Below are positions 23,621 to 33,378 of a stretch of 64,000 nt of DNA, piece by piece (the first letter of the stretch is position 1; each line of letters opens with the position of its first letter). The DNA comes from an uncultured Duncaniella sp. (GTDB taxonomy: Bacteria > Bacteroidota > Bacteroidia > Bacteroidales > Muribaculaceae): contig CAJUCI010000002.1 of the NCBI GenBank assembly GCA_910584825.1, positions 1 to 64,000 on the forward strand, in the 5' to 3' direction. A program made the position numbers and the translations under genes. Under the pieces are notes generated by a model. That model did no database searches. It worked only from the letters and a program-made list of their open reading frames with translations, and had not been told where the DNA came from.

Positions 23621-26383
23621 TGCCTCCAGCCAATTGGCGGCGACGCCGGCTACGGCCTCGAGGGGCACTGCGCCGGAATACGCGCCCTCCATGCCTTCGG
23701 TCACGATGCGCTTGAGTTCGTCGAGTTCGGAGGGCACGACGTTGAACACGAGTTCGTCATGCACCTGCATTATCATGCGCGACTTCATGGCACGACGCTC
23801 CATCTCGGCAAATATCCTGACCATAGCCACCTTGATGATGTCGGCGGCCGAGCCTTGGATAGGCGCGTTGACGGCGTTGCGCTCGGCATAGCCGCGCACC
23901 ACAGCGTTGCGCGAGTTTATCTCGGGCAGATAGCGGCGACGCCCCATGCGGGTGGTCACATAGCCGCGCGTGCGCGCCTCTACGACAGCCTTGTCAAGAT
24001 ACTCGCGTATGTGGGGATAGGTGGCGAAATATCCGTCTATCAGCTTGCGGGCATCGGCACGGGCTATGCCCAAACGCTCGGCCAATCCGAACGCCGAGAT
24101 GCCGTAGATGATGCCGAAGTTGGCGGTCTTGGCATGGCGACGCTGGTCGTCGGTCACCTCCTCGAGCGGCACCTTGTAGACCTTGGAGGCGGTGATGCGG
24201 TGGATGTCGTCGCCCGACAGGAATGCCTCTATCATATCCTTGTCGCCGCTTAGGTCGGCGATGAGGCGCAGCTCAATCTGCGAATAGTCGGCACTCATTA
24301 TCAGGTCGCCCGGGTCGGGGATGAACGCGCGGCGTATCTCGCGCCCGTCGTCGGTGCGTATGGGTATGTTCTGCAGATTGGGGTTGGTCGACGAGATGCG
24401 CCCCGTGGCAGTGACAGTCTGATTGAACGACGTGTGTATCTTGCCCGTGACGGGATTGATGAGCGCGGGGAGGGCGTCGAGATATGTGGTGATGAGTTTG
24501 CGCAGACGGCGTATCTTGAGTATCAGGCTCACGAGCGGCACGCGTGCGGCATACTTCTCAAGCACCTGCTCGGTGGTGGAGTACGCACCACGCGCCGTGC
24601 GCTTGGCCTTGGGGTCGATGGCGAGGCGGTCAAAGAGCACCATACCCACCTGGGCGGGCGATGCGATGTTGAACGGGCCACCGGCCATATCGTAGGCCTC
24701 CTGTTCGAGAGCCCCGACACGCTCCTTGAGCTTGACCGAGAGGTCGGTGAGCACCGTGGGGTCAATCCTCACGCCGGTCCACTCCATGTCGGCGAGCACG
24801 CGTATGAGCGGGAACTCCACATCCTCGAGCAGACGTGTCATCTCCCTCTTGGCCACCTCGGCCTCGAGCAGCGGACGCAGACGCATGGCCAGGTCGGCCT
24901 CCTCGCAATACCGCTCCATAGCCTCGGCCATCGGCAGGGGTGTCTTGGGATGACCCGGGCGGGTGTCGGCGGGTACGCCCTGACGGGCCACGCCGAGATA
25001 TTTTGCGGCTATCATGCCCACGTCATGCTTCATCTCGGGGTCGATGACATAATGGGCCACCGATACGTCAAAATAGCGTGGCGACATGGCCACCCCCTCA
25101 CGCCTGAGCAGGAGCATGGTGCGCTTCACGTCAAAATCGACAGGCACCGGCTTGGGGCCCTCAAACAGCGGTGACAGCATGGCCAGCACCTCGCCGCGCA
25201 CCACAGCGTCATCAGCGGGCAGGGGGATGAAATAGCCGTGACACCCCTCCCATGACAGGGCTATGCCCGAGAGCGTGGCCGTCATGGCCTCCTCGCCGAC
25301 GGCATAGGCGGCTACGCCCACGCAATCGAGTGTCGAAGCTTTGGCTACGATTTCAGCCACCCTCGCGGGGGTGTCGGCCATCTCGTAGTGATGCTCCTCG
25401 CACACGAGGGCGGGAGCCTGCTCCTCGGCCGGGACATCAAACAGCGATGCCATGCCCGAGCCGTCGTCGGCAGTCTTGGCCGCCCCGACAGCCTCGCCCG
25501 AGGCAAGCTGGGTCTTCAGGCGCACCATGAGCGACTTGAAGTCGAGCTCGCGGAATACCTCCATCAGCTTGTCGGCGTCGATGGGACGGCGCAGGAGGGT
25601 GTCGATATTCACATCGACGGGCGCGTCGGTGCAGATGGTGGCGAGCCATTTAGAGAGGCGTATCTTGTCGGCATGCTCGATGATGCGTTTCTGGATGGCA
25701 CCCTTGAGCTTGTCGGTGTTGTCAAGCAGGTTCTCGACACTCCCCCACTCCTCAATGAGCTTGCAGGCGGTCTTCTCGCCCACGCCGGGACAGCCGGGGA
25801 TATTGTCGGAGGCATCGCCCTCGAGGGCCAGGAGGTCAATCACCTGGCGCGGATGGCTGATGCCGTAGCGTTCGCACACGCGGGCCACGTCCCTGACCTC
25901 AAACCCCTCGCCCTTGAGCGCGGGGCGATACATATATATACGCGGGCCCACGAGCTGGCCGTAGTCCTTGTCGGGGGTCATCATGTACGTGTCATACCCC
26001 TCGCGGGCGGCGCGGGTGGCGAGCGTGCCTATCACATCGTCGGCCTCGTAGCCGGGCACTTCGATGACGGGTATGCGGTAGGCCTCGAGCACCCTCTTTA
26101 TATAAGGTATGGCAAGGGTGATGTCCTCGGGCTGCTTGTCGCGCTGGGCCTTATAGGCATCATACTTCTCGTGGCGGAATGTCACGCCGTGCGGGGGGTC
26201 GAAGCACACGGCTATGTGCGTAGGGTTCTCCTTGCGCAGCAGGTCGTCGAGCGTGTTGCAGAAGCCAAACACGGCCGATGTGTTGAACCCGGCCGCCGTG
26301 GCAAACCTCGGCGTATGAATCAGCGCGTAGTAGGCGCGATATATCAGGGCGTAAGCGTCAAGAAGAAATAGTCGTTTCTCCAT
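23615..26383 (-). CDS. polA: DNA polymerase I
   Basis: 922 aa, full length. The N-terminal 5'-nuclease domain (about 1-290) contains YEADDVIGTLA and the helix-hairpin-helix QVIDLLALEGDASDNIPGC. A 3'-5' exonuclease-like domain spans about 330-515. The polymerase domain follows, with motif A SADYSQIELR, motif B RRHAKTANFGIIYG and motif C MQVHDELVF. The exonuclease motifs are degenerate: the DTE motif reads DCV at Asp353, the second Asp motif reads VDFDVKRT, and the third has Glu for the catalytic Asp (YCEEAD, about 492). Proofreading is therefore probably lost. It acts in repair and Okazaki fragment processing. Confidence 0.97.
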   Translation of the reverse strand: MEKRLFLLDAYALIYRAYYALIHTPRFATAAGFNTSAVFGFCNTLDDLLRKENPTHIAVCFDPPHGVTFRHEKYDAYKAQRDKQPEDITLAIPYIKRVLEAYRIPVIEVPGYEADDVIGTLATRAAREGYDTYMMTPDKDYGQLVGPRIYMYRPALKGEGFEVRDVARVCERYGISHPRQVIDLLALEGDASDNIPGCPGVGEKTACKLIEEWGSVENLLDNTDKLKGAIQKRIIEHADKIRLSKWLATICTDAPVDVNIDTLLRRPIDADKLMEVFRELDFKSLMVRLKTQLASGEAVGAAKTADDGSGMASLFDVPAEEQAPALVCEEHHYEMADTPARVAEIVAKASTLDCVGVAAYAVGEEAMTATLSGIALSWEGCHGYFIPLPADDAVVRGEVLAMLSPLFEGPKPVPVDFDVKRTMLLLRREGVAMSPRYFDVSVAHYVIDPEMKHDVGMIAAKYLGVARQGVPADTRPGHPKTPLPMAEAMERYCEEADLAMRLRPLLEAEVAKREMTRLLEDVEFPLIRVLADMEWTGVRIDPTVLTDLSVKLKERVGALEQEAYDMAGGPFNIASPAQVGMVLFDRLAIDPKAKRTARGAYSTTEQVLEKYAARVPLVSLILKIRRLRKLITTYLDALPALINPVTGKIHTSFNQTVTATGRISSTNPNLQNIPIRTDDGREIRRAFIPDPGDLIMSADYSQIELRLIADLSGDKDMIEAFLSGDDIHRITASKVYKVPLEEVTDDQRRHAKTANFGIIYGISAFGLAERLGIARADARKLIDGYFATYPHIREYLDKAVVEARTRGYVTTRMGRRRYLPEINSRNAVVRGYAERNAVNAPIQGSAADIIKVAMVRIFAEMERRAMKSRMIMQVHDELVFNVVPSELDELKRIVTEGMEGAYSGAVPLEAVAGVAANWLEAH

Positions 26384-26467
26384 AGCAGGGCAAAGTCAAA
26401 TTTGTGGTAAAGTTAGTGATTAATTTTCACAATGGCCGACATTTCGGCTGACAATTTTCCGCCCGGC

Positions 26468-26514
26468 AAAAAGAATCATTGCCACCCCGCTCATGAGAGA
26501 GCGGGATGGCAATG
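26468..26514 (-). terminator. Rho-independent terminator of the LruC lipoprotein gene
   Basis: A stem of about 16 bp (26477-26492 and 26499-26514; CATTGCCACCCCGCTC with GAGCGGGATGGCAATG, one mismatch), with T5 on the minus strand after it (26468-26473). It is 127 bp past the stop of the upstream gene. Confidence 0.8.
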
Positions 26515-26640
26515 CTGTATAGGGTGCGCCATAAGCTACTATCACAGGGGTTGTGGAACACCCATACAGGTAAAAAACGCATAGGGGGTGAAACCAATCA
26601 AACCCTGCGTATATTTACATATTTACACCAGGCTTTGTAC

Positions 26641-28809
26641 CTATTTATCGTTGCGTACGTGTATATATGATGGATTAGGTGTATTATTAATCCAGTTGTA
26701 GTTCTTTATATCATGTATCCAATCCTTGAATTCAGGATATGCCTCTATGATATAGCGGTTTTCGACAGGCCAGCTCCATTTAGGGTCAAGCAACAGCATC
26801 TGAGGAGCCTTACCCTGCATGCGCTGGAACTCATCAGCCTCGACTCTCTCATACCATAGGCTCTCAATTTTGTCACCGTTACGCCATGTGGTAGAAACCG
26901 AGAAATCGACAGCATACTTCTCAGAAAGCAGATACTCGTTATCGTCAATCGTTATATATTCAGGCTTAACACTACTGTGGTCAATCTTAGGCGTATTAGG
27001 CCCCGCACCGGCAGCAATCCCCTTCTCCCTATTAAGCCAGGTATGTATTTCGGTGAATTGTCTTGTTCTAAACGACACATAACTGTCAAGCGTACCACCA
27101 CATGCAATGGGAGTGATTTTGATTTGTATCTTGTCTCCCTCTTCTTTCTTGGGGATAACACCGACCTTCAGAACCACGTCATTGAAGTCATAGTCATTGT
27201 AACTGCCCATGTCCTCACAAGCAATAATCCACTCATCCGGGTCAACCTCCTTCTCCTTCGGGAAGTCCCGGGGAGTAATATCGGGGGCGGGCTCAGCATT
27301 TGAAATTCTGAACACGAGGTCGTTAAGGTCAAAGTCACGCTCAGTCTCCATGCCAAGATAGTTTCCTCCATTGAATGAAAAACGTGCAGCTGTGGGCAAT
27401 GTCATTGGGGTTTGTTCATCCTCGCTATAACCAAGCTGTGTATAATTATACGAAAAAAGGTAAAAATTCAAGGCCGCATTACTCAGATAGAACTTATCAG
27501 CCTCTCCTGCCGTACCACTGAAAAAGCCTATGCGAAAACCTTCAGGGAAATCAAATGTAGACTCACCCTTGCCGTCATCATCTCTAAAGACCAGTTTAAT
27601 ATGCAGACCCTGCATATTGGCCCCACGGAAAAAATTATTGTTTCCAGTCACAGCTACTGACTGGCTACTGCTCAATGCTTCCCATGCCTGCCCCGTGCAA
27701 TCATGCTCACCTTTCAGATAGCATGGGTCATTATTATATTGCGGATTTGCGTCCGTTTCATTATAATGCTGACCTTTATTCTTGCAATATTGAATCCTCA
27801 TTGCATCATTATTTCCGTCATTCAATTTATGTTCCTTATCAAACAATATGAATTTGGGGACTTTCTCAAAAAAGGCCAGAGGGTCAGTATTCATTAAAGC
27901 CGTATCTTTAGCTGCATAATAATAGTAGCCGAGAATCGGTGCACTACCTTCCTGAGAGCCTTTCCACATGAGGTCAAGAGTCACAGGACCGGCATGCTCA
28001 ACAACCGTCTCTGCACCAGCATCCAATTTCTTTTCCTGATGGTAGTATTTGTTGATGTTATCGGCTTTCTTCTCGCTATCATACGATTCGCTGAACGGGC
28101 CTGGTGTTCTAACATCATAAGTATTAGTATATTTAAAGATAATTGGTGAGACCTCTTCAAACGGGAAGATTTCCGTCCGTTCCGTATAAGTGGCCACATC
28201 GTTCAGCTTATATAGATTCTTTACAGGAAATGTTTGTGAAGGATATCTATTCTGGTCCAGCCCCTGTTCAGTACAAATATCTTTCCATGTCTTATCAAGA
28301 TAGTCTTTAGGATGATTGGCTATAAATTTCTTAACCTCTTCCATCTTGGCATCGTCCATGCGCTTTACCATATAATCCGTCACCTCGGTGACTGTCACCG
28401 GGCAATCGCCATCGGCGCGGGAGGCGGAGGTGGTCACGGCAATATGTCCGTCGGTCGAGGCGACAAAGCCTGAAAATTCGGTCATGCCCTCACTGTTGGC
28501 CACGCGCACATACACCATGTCGGTGCCACAACGGACATCAAACCTCTGACTGCCACGACCATTAACAACCTCGGTAGAACCAAGCACCTTACAGTCGGGC
28601 GACTCGGGCGCGGTGGTGTAAAACGTAGCCATGCCGTTGATGCGTGAGTCGAGACGCACGTCGGCCTCAACCGCCGTAGCCATGCTCCATGTATGGTCGG
28701 CATCAGGCACGCCAAACTGCTTAATGAATCCTCTGAGATACAACTCGTCCTGAGGTATCTCAGGCGCGGTGTCGGCACACGAGCTGACTGCTATCGCGCA
28801 CGCCGCCAA
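26641..28809 (-). CDS. LruC-domain (DUF4842) lipoprotein with a frameshifted start
   Basis: 722 aa from the TTG at 28809. The only in-frame start is a TTG placed inside a signal sequence (LAACAIAVSSC, lipidated Cys). An ATG at 28854-28856 begins a proper signal peptide but is out of frame because of a G7 tract (28838-28844). One more G would join it: MRILPPP...GRIAVLAACAIAVSSC. The mature protein has an extended beta-rich N-terminal region and a C-terminal LruC/DUF4842 domain (about 480-722, GMETERDFDLNDLVFRI, YNDYDFNDVVLKV). It is expected at the outer membrane surface; the function is not known. Tract-length change could switch expression, or the 7 may be a sequencing error. Confidence 0.8.
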   Translation of the reverse strand: MAACAIAVSSCADTAPEIPQDELYLRGFIKQFGVPDADHTWSMATAVEADVRLDSRINGMATFYTTAPESPDCKVLGSTEVVNGRGSQRFDVRCGTDMVYVRVANSEGMTEFSGFVASTDGHIAVTTSASRADGDCPVTVTEVTDYMVKRMDDAKMEEVKKFIANHPKDYLDKTWKDICTEQGLDQNRYPSQTFPVKNLYKLNDVATYTERTEIFPFEEVSPIIFKYTNTYDVRTPGPFSESYDSEKKADNINKYYHQEKKLDAGAETVVEHAGPVTLDLMWKGSQEGSAPILGYYYYAAKDTALMNTDPLAFFEKVPKFILFDKEHKLNDGNNDAMRIQYCKNKGQHYNETDANPQYNNDPCYLKGEHDCTGQAWEALSSSQSVAVTGNNNFFRGANMQGLHIKLVFRDDDGKGESTFDFPEGFRIGFFSGTAGEADKFYLSNAALNFYLFSYNYTQLGYSEDEQTPMTLPTAARFSFNGGNYLGMETERDFDLNDLVFRISNAEPAPDITPRDFPKEKEVDPDEWIIACEDMGSYNDYDFNDVVLKVGVIPKKEEGDKIQIKITPIACGGTLDSYVSFRTRQFTEIHTWLNREKGIAAGAGPNTPKIDHSSVKPEYITIDDNEYLLSEKYAVDFSVSTTWRNGDKIESLWYERVEADEFQRMQGKAPQMLLLDPKWSWPVENRYIIEAYPEFKDWIHDIKNYNWINNTPNPSYIHVRNDK

Positions 28810-28837
28810 TACAGCTATCCTGCCGATTGACGAAATC

Positions 28838-28844
28838 GGGGGGG
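28838..28844 (-). repeat. G7 homopolymer in the start of the LruC lipoprotein
   Basis: Seven G on the plus strand (seven C in the gene). At eight the upstream ATG would be in frame with the whole protein; at seven it runs to a TAG after 13 codons. Confidence 0.8.
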
Positions 28845-28856
28845 TAAAATCCTCAT

Positions 28857-29167
28857 ATTTAGGTATTTATAATTACTATTAGGTAATAAAGATTAGGTGT
28901 AATAAGGTAGTGTAAATCTTAGGGGCAAACTATAAAATCTTGCTCAAAAAAAGTAAGGTCTTACGATTATTCGCATAAAATTTTCACAAAAGTACGTACA
29001 TAATGTTACTGAATACAAATTACCTAACATTTATTAACAATATTTGCACGGTGTTAACGTACTATTAACACTAACCCGCGTCAGGGCCGACGTAAGACAC
29101 AGCTTTTTGATTAATTTTTATAAATTTGGATGATTTACCGAAGAATTTTGTAAATTTGCACTCCGTT
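28857..29167. other. 311-bp divergent intergenic region
   Basis: AT-rich gap between the LruC lipoprotein (minus) and the polyprenyl synthase (plus). It holds the rightward promoter listed separately. A minus-strand TATAGTTTG near 28924-28932 might be the -7 box of the lipoprotein, but the spacing inside it is one base too long. No ORF. Confidence 0.5.
29125..29158 (+). promoter_or_regulatory. Promoter of the polyprenyl synthase gene
   Basis: TTTG (29125-29128), 22 nt, TAAATTTG (29151-29158), then ATG at 29168. The close spacing argues that translation begins at 29168 and not at the upstream ATG at 29126. Confidence 0.7.
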
Positions 29168-30145
29168 ATGACCGACATCCAATCCATACGCCGATCACTT
29201 GCACCCGACCTCGAGAGCATCAATGCCCTCATAGCCGAGAGGCTCAGTTCGACCAATCCCCTGATTAACGAGGTGATAGGCCGATACCTGACCCATAAGG
29301 GAAAGCAACTGCGCCCCATGATGGTGATACTCACCGCCCGACTCCTCGGAGCCGCCGACACAGGCAAGGTCAATGCATCGGCCGCGTCGATTGAGATGCT
29401 GCATAACGCCTCGCTCATACATGACGACGTAATCGACCAGTCGCCCACACGTCACGGCGTGGCCACAATCAACACGATGTGGGACAATCACATAGCCGTG
29501 CTCGTAGGCGACTATTTCGTGTCATCTGCCCTTCAGCTCGTGATATCCACAGGCGACCTCCGCGCCATCGAGACCATCGCCTCGCTCGGACGGCTGCTGT
29601 CAACCGGCGAGATGGACCAGATACACAACGCCACAAACCTCTCGATATCCGAGGCGGCGTATTACGAAATCATCTCGCACAAGACGGCCTCGCTCTTCGT
29701 GGCATGCGTGGAGATGGGGGCTTATGCCGCCGAGGCCGACACTGCGAAGCTTGACATCATGCGGCGTTTCGCCATGCTGTTCGGCCAGTGCTTCCAGATT
29801 AAGGATGACATATTTGACTATTTCAAGTCTGACTCGCTCGGCAAACCCACAGGCAACGACCTGCGCGAGGGCAAGGTGACACTCCCGCTCATCTACGCGC
29901 TGTCACACGGCCCGTCGGAGAAAAGCCGTGAGATGGACTTGCTGCTCACCCGAGGCTCGCTCGACGATGCAGAGATTGCCACCTTAATTAATTATGCCAT
30001 CGAGGCCGGGGGCATCGACTATGCCTACACCACACTGCGCGACCTGCGCGACCGCGCCGCCGCCATCCTCGCCGAGCTTGGCCCCGACGCCGACACCACC
30101 CCCCTCCTCACCCTCCTCGACTACATCATCGCCCGCGATAACTGA
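29168..30145 (+). CDS. ispB: All-trans polyprenyl diphosphate synthase
   Basis: Chain-elongating prenyl transferase that condenses isopentenyl diphosphate on an allylic diphosphate to give the long chain for quinones. About 325 aa from ATG at 29168, chosen because the promoter -7 box overlaps the upstream alternative. Both Asp-rich motifs are present: IHDDVID (first) and QIKDDIFDYF (second), as are GKQLRPMMV and KTASLF. Its stop overlaps the next ATG by one base, so it is coupled to the glycosyltransferase. Chain length cannot be read directly. Confidence 0.92.
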   Translation: MTDIQSIRRSLAPDLESINALIAERLSSTNPLINEVIGRYLTHKGKQLRPMMVILTARLLGAADTGKVNASAASIEMLHNASLIHDDVIDQSPTRHGVATINTMWDNHIAVLVGDYFVSSALQLVISTGDLRAIETIASLGRLLSTGEMDQIHNATNLSISEAAYYEIISHKTASLFVACVEMGAYAAEADTAKLDIMRRFAMLFGQCFQIKDDIFDYFKSDSLGKPTGNDLREGKVTLPLIYALSHGPSEKSREMDLLLTRGSLDDAEIATLINYAIEAGGIDYAYTTLRDLRDRAAAILAELGPDADTTPLLTLLDYIIARDN

Positions 30146-31401
30146 TGGACGGAAAAGACCTCCTGCTTTTTACCACCGCATTCCCTTACGATACCATTAC
30201 CGAGACGACCTTCGTGATGGCCGAACTTCCGTATTTGTGCAGGGAGTTCAGACGTGTCATAATCGTGCCCGAAATCGCCAAGGGCGAAATGATTGACCTG
30301 TCGGAATTCAAGAATGTAATAGTAGACACCTCAAGGAGTGAGTCAATCGACCATCGCCATCCGATATGCAAACTTGGTTCGGCCCTACATCCCTCAGTAA
30401 TATCGCAGACCATCTCAAGCCTACCCTACGCACCGTTGCACAAATGGCCTGCAGCCTGGTCGATGGCCATTAACAGGCATCGCATCGGGCGCAACCTCCG
30501 CAAAATAATCAGCCGTCACAATATAGATTGCGACAAGGCTGTATTTTACACGTTTTGGTTTGACCACGTCACCGAGGCGATTGCTTTGGCATTGCCAAAG
30601 CAATCGGGCATACTAACGTCGTGTACGCATCTGCATGACATGTTTGATTACCCCGGAGTCCTCAAAATACATTACTTCAGGCAAAAGGCCATCCAAAGAA
30701 TGTCCAAGCTTTATGCTGTCAGCGATGAGGGGGTAACTTATTTAAAACAAATACACTCATCATCCGCCGATAAGATAATAAGACGCACTCTCGGCTCCTA
30801 CAAAAATAATCATTCAATAATTTCTCCTCCAAGCCAAGGTAATTGCATAACTTTTTTATCGTGTTCGAGAGTCACTGATATAAAACGTGTGACCTTGAAC
30901 TACAGGCTGCTGAACAGCCTGGCAAGCCACTTTCCTGCCATATCCTTCAAGTGGATACATATCGGCGATGGCGACCGCATGCCCGCACTAAAAGCTGAGA
31001 CGAGCCAAAACAAGTGTAAAAACCTCTCAATCATCTTAAAGGGTGCGTGCCCCAACCATGAGGTGCACGACACATATGCGTCAGAACCTATTGACTGGGT
31101 GATATTATTCAGCAGTTGCGAGGGCAATCCCATAGCTCTTGCCGAAGCCCTGTCATACGGCGTACCCGTAATCACTTGTGATGTGCCCGGATGTCGCGAG
31201 ATTATTGATGACACCGTAGGCATACTTCTATCGGCCAATCCAACGCCTGAGGAGTTCATATCACGCATATCGCCGTATATTAACGGTGAAAAAAAGCAGT
31301 CACCGTTACGCGAGGCCGCATATGAACGCTGGTGTGACAGCTATGATGCATCAAAGTTGCGTGCCGATTTCGCAAAAGAGCTCGCATCGCTGCGCCTTTG
31401 A
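30145..31401 (+). CDS. GT4-type glycosyltransferase
   Basis: 418 aa. The GT-B C-terminal half has the sugar-nucleotide site ILFSSCEGNPIALAEALSYGVPVITCDVPGCREII, including the ExxxxxxxE motif (Glu-Gly-Asn-Pro...Glu). The N-terminal half has a Rossmann-like TAFPYDTITETTF start. The codon mix is somewhat more AT-rich than its neighbours, a mild sign of a different history. It overlaps the polyprenyl synthase by one base and probably builds a surface or lipid-linked glycan. Donor and acceptor are unknown. Confidence 0.85.
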   Translation: MDGKDLLLFTTAFPYDTITETTFVMAELPYLCREFRRVIIVPEIAKGEMIDLSEFKNVIVDTSRSESIDHRHPICKLGSALHPSVISQTISSLPYAPLHKWPAAWSMAINRHRIGRNLRKIISRHNIDCDKAVFYTFWFDHVTEAIALALPKQSGILTSCTHLHDMFDYPGVLKIHYFRQKAIQRMSKLYAVSDEGVTYLKQIHSSSADKIIRRTLGSYKNNHSIISPPSQGNCITFLSCSRVTDIKRVTLNYRLLNSLASHFPAISFKWIHIGDGDRMPALKAETSQNKCKNLSIILKGACPNHEVHDTYASEPIDWVILFSSCEGNPIALAEALSYGVPVITCDVPGCREIIDDTVGILLSANPTPEEFISRISPYINGEKKQSPLREAAYERWCDSYDASKLRADFAKELASLRL

Positions 31402-31553
31402 AAAAAAGTCTTACTCCAACTTTTCCCGTCAGCCCTCATTTATCCCCATTCAGGCATGCTAAATCGCGGAATCGGGCAGATTCCAAATGTTAATAACACC
31501 GTGATTTTGAGGATTTATTAAATTTTTTACATCTAAATTCGAGAAAATTGCTT

Positions 31554-31561
31554 ACCTTTGC
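31554..31561 (+). promoter_or_regulatory. Probable -7 box of the glycogen synthase gene
   Basis: TACCTTTG, 27 bp upstream of the ATG. I could not fix a TTG at the -33 position. Confidence 0.5.
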
Positions 31562-31588
31562 GCCCTGAATCGATAATTTCTAAGACAA

Positions 31589-33298
31589 ATGGATATAAAA
31601 CCTGCTACACAACGTCCTGAGTTGCTATTTGAAGTAAGCTGGGAGGTGTGTAACAAGATTGGTGGCATTTACACTGTTCTCTCCACCAAAGCCAAGACTC
31701 TCCAGAAAATCAGCAAAGACACCACTGTCTTTATCGGACCCGACGTATGGACCGAGGCCAACCCGTCACCCTGGTTCACAGAATGCAACGTCACAGGCCT
31801 GAGCAAGTGGGCCAAGAACGCCAAACTCCCCGAGGGTGTAAGCGTAAGAGTAGGCCGATGGGAGATTCCGGGCCGCCCCATAGCGGTACTGGTAAAGTTT
31901 GACGGAATGTATGCCGTCAAGGACGAATTTTATGGCGAAATGTGGAACCGTTTCGGCGTAGACTCGCTCCACGCCTATGGCGACTATGACGAAGGTTGCG
32001 CCTTTGCCCACGCCGCCGGCATCGTAATCGAGTCAATCATCCTCTCGGGCTACGGCCAGGCCAACCCCCTGCCCGACACCCCCCGCCGCGGACGCCCCAA
32101 GAAAGTAACACCCACCATCGTGGCCCACTTCGACGAATGGACCACCGGCATGGGACTCCTTTATATAAAGTGGAAGATGCCTTCGGTGGCCACGGTGTTC
32201 ACCACCCACGCCACGAGCATAGGCCGAAGCATATGCGGCAACAACAAGCCGCTGTATGACTACATGTCGGGCTACAACGGCGACCAGATGGCGCGCGAGC
32301 TCAACATGGAGGCCAAGCACTCGCTCGAGAAGGCCGCAGCCCATCAGGCCGACGCGTTCACAACGGTGAGCGAAATCACCGCCCGCGAATGCGAGCAGCT
32401 GCTCGAGCGTCGTCCCGACGTGGTGACCCCCAACGGATTTGAAAAGAACTTCGTGCCCGCCGCCGCACGCTTCGATGCCGCACGCGCCGAGGCACGCGCA
32501 TCACTCATCGGTGTGGCCAATGCCCTCACCGGCGCGGGATATGACGACAACGCCTTTGTGGTAATCACCAGCGGCCGCTGCGAGTATCGCAACAAGGGCA
32601 TAGACGTGTATCTTGACATAGCATCATCGCTCCGCAACATGGCCGCATGCCGCAAGGTGATAGCCTACGTGATGGTGCCCGCATGGCCCAAGGAGCCGCG
32701 CGCCGACCTCAAGGAGCGTCTGGCCGACGGCACCGCCGCCACCAGCCCGCTGCAGGAGCCTGTGCTGACACACTGGCTCAACAATCCTGACTCAGACATG
32801 GTAATCAACCGCATCCGCGAGTTGGGATTCTGCAACATCGACCCCCGCGTCACCGTCATCTACGTGCCCTGCTATCTCAACGGCACCGACGGCATCTTCA
32901 ACCGCCCCTACTACGACCTGCTCATCGGAGCCGACGCCACCGTATTCCCCTCATATTACGAGCCTTGGGGCTATACCCCGCTCGAGAGTGTGGCATTCGG
33001 CGTGCCCACGGTCACCACGTCACTCTCAGGCTTCGGCCAGTGGGTGCTCGAGACCTATGAGAACTATTTCGAGGAATGCGGAGTGAACGTAATCGGACGC
33101 GGCGACTCCAACTATCACGATGTGGTGGCCAACATAGCCCACTCCATCGAATACCTCACCTGCGCCGACTCTCGCACCACAGCGCGCATACGCCGCGCCG
33201 CCATGCGCACTGCCGCAGCCGCATCATGGGCCAACTTCATAACTTATTATGACCGGGCCTATGACATAGCTCTGCAGAACGCCGCCCGCAGGTCATGA
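31589..33298 (+). CDS. GT3-family glycogen synthase
   Basis: 569-aa GT-B enzyme that adds glucose from a nucleotide sugar to glycogen. The N-terminus LLFEVSWEVCNKIGGIYTVLSTKA (residues about 11-34) is the GT3, eukaryote-like form common in Bacteroidetes, not the GT5 GlgA type. The C-terminal donor site has FPSYYEPWGYTPLESVAFGVPTVTT with the conserved Glu pair. The alpha-glucan phosphorylase gene follows after 80 bp on the same strand, giving synthesis and breakdown side by side. UDP-glucose is the likely donor for this family. Confidence 0.93.
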   Translation: MDIKPATQRPELLFEVSWEVCNKIGGIYTVLSTKAKTLQKISKDTTVFIGPDVWTEANPSPWFTECNVTGLSKWAKNAKLPEGVSVRVGRWEIPGRPIAVLVKFDGMYAVKDEFYGEMWNRFGVDSLHAYGDYDEGCAFAHAAGIVIESIILSGYGQANPLPDTPRRGRPKKVTPTIVAHFDEWTTGMGLLYIKWKMPSVATVFTTHATSIGRSICGNNKPLYDYMSGYNGDQMARELNMEAKHSLEKAAAHQADAFTTVSEITARECEQLLERRPDVVTPNGFEKNFVPAAARFDAARAEARASLIGVANALTGAGYDDNAFVVITSGRCEYRNKGIDVYLDIASSLRNMAACRKVIAYVMVPAWPKEPRADLKERLADGTAATSPLQEPVLTHWLNNPDSDMVINRIRELGFCNIDPRVTVIYVPCYLNGTDGIFNRPYYDLLIGADATVFPSYYEPWGYTPLESVAFGVPTVTTSLSGFGQWVLETYENYFEECGVNVIGRGDSNYHDVVANIAHSIEYLTCADSRTTARIRRAAMRTAAAASWANFITYYDRAYDIALQNAARRS

Positions 33299-33378
33299 TA
33301 AGACGTGAGAGATTATATCACCATCTTATACATTTCCCTCTTTTATTAACCTATTGACAACTACTTAATCAGTTCAAT

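Noticed and set aside
24434..26371. Two frames of 246 and 327 codons opposite polA
   Set aside because: Both are antisense shadows of a full-length, motif-complete polA.
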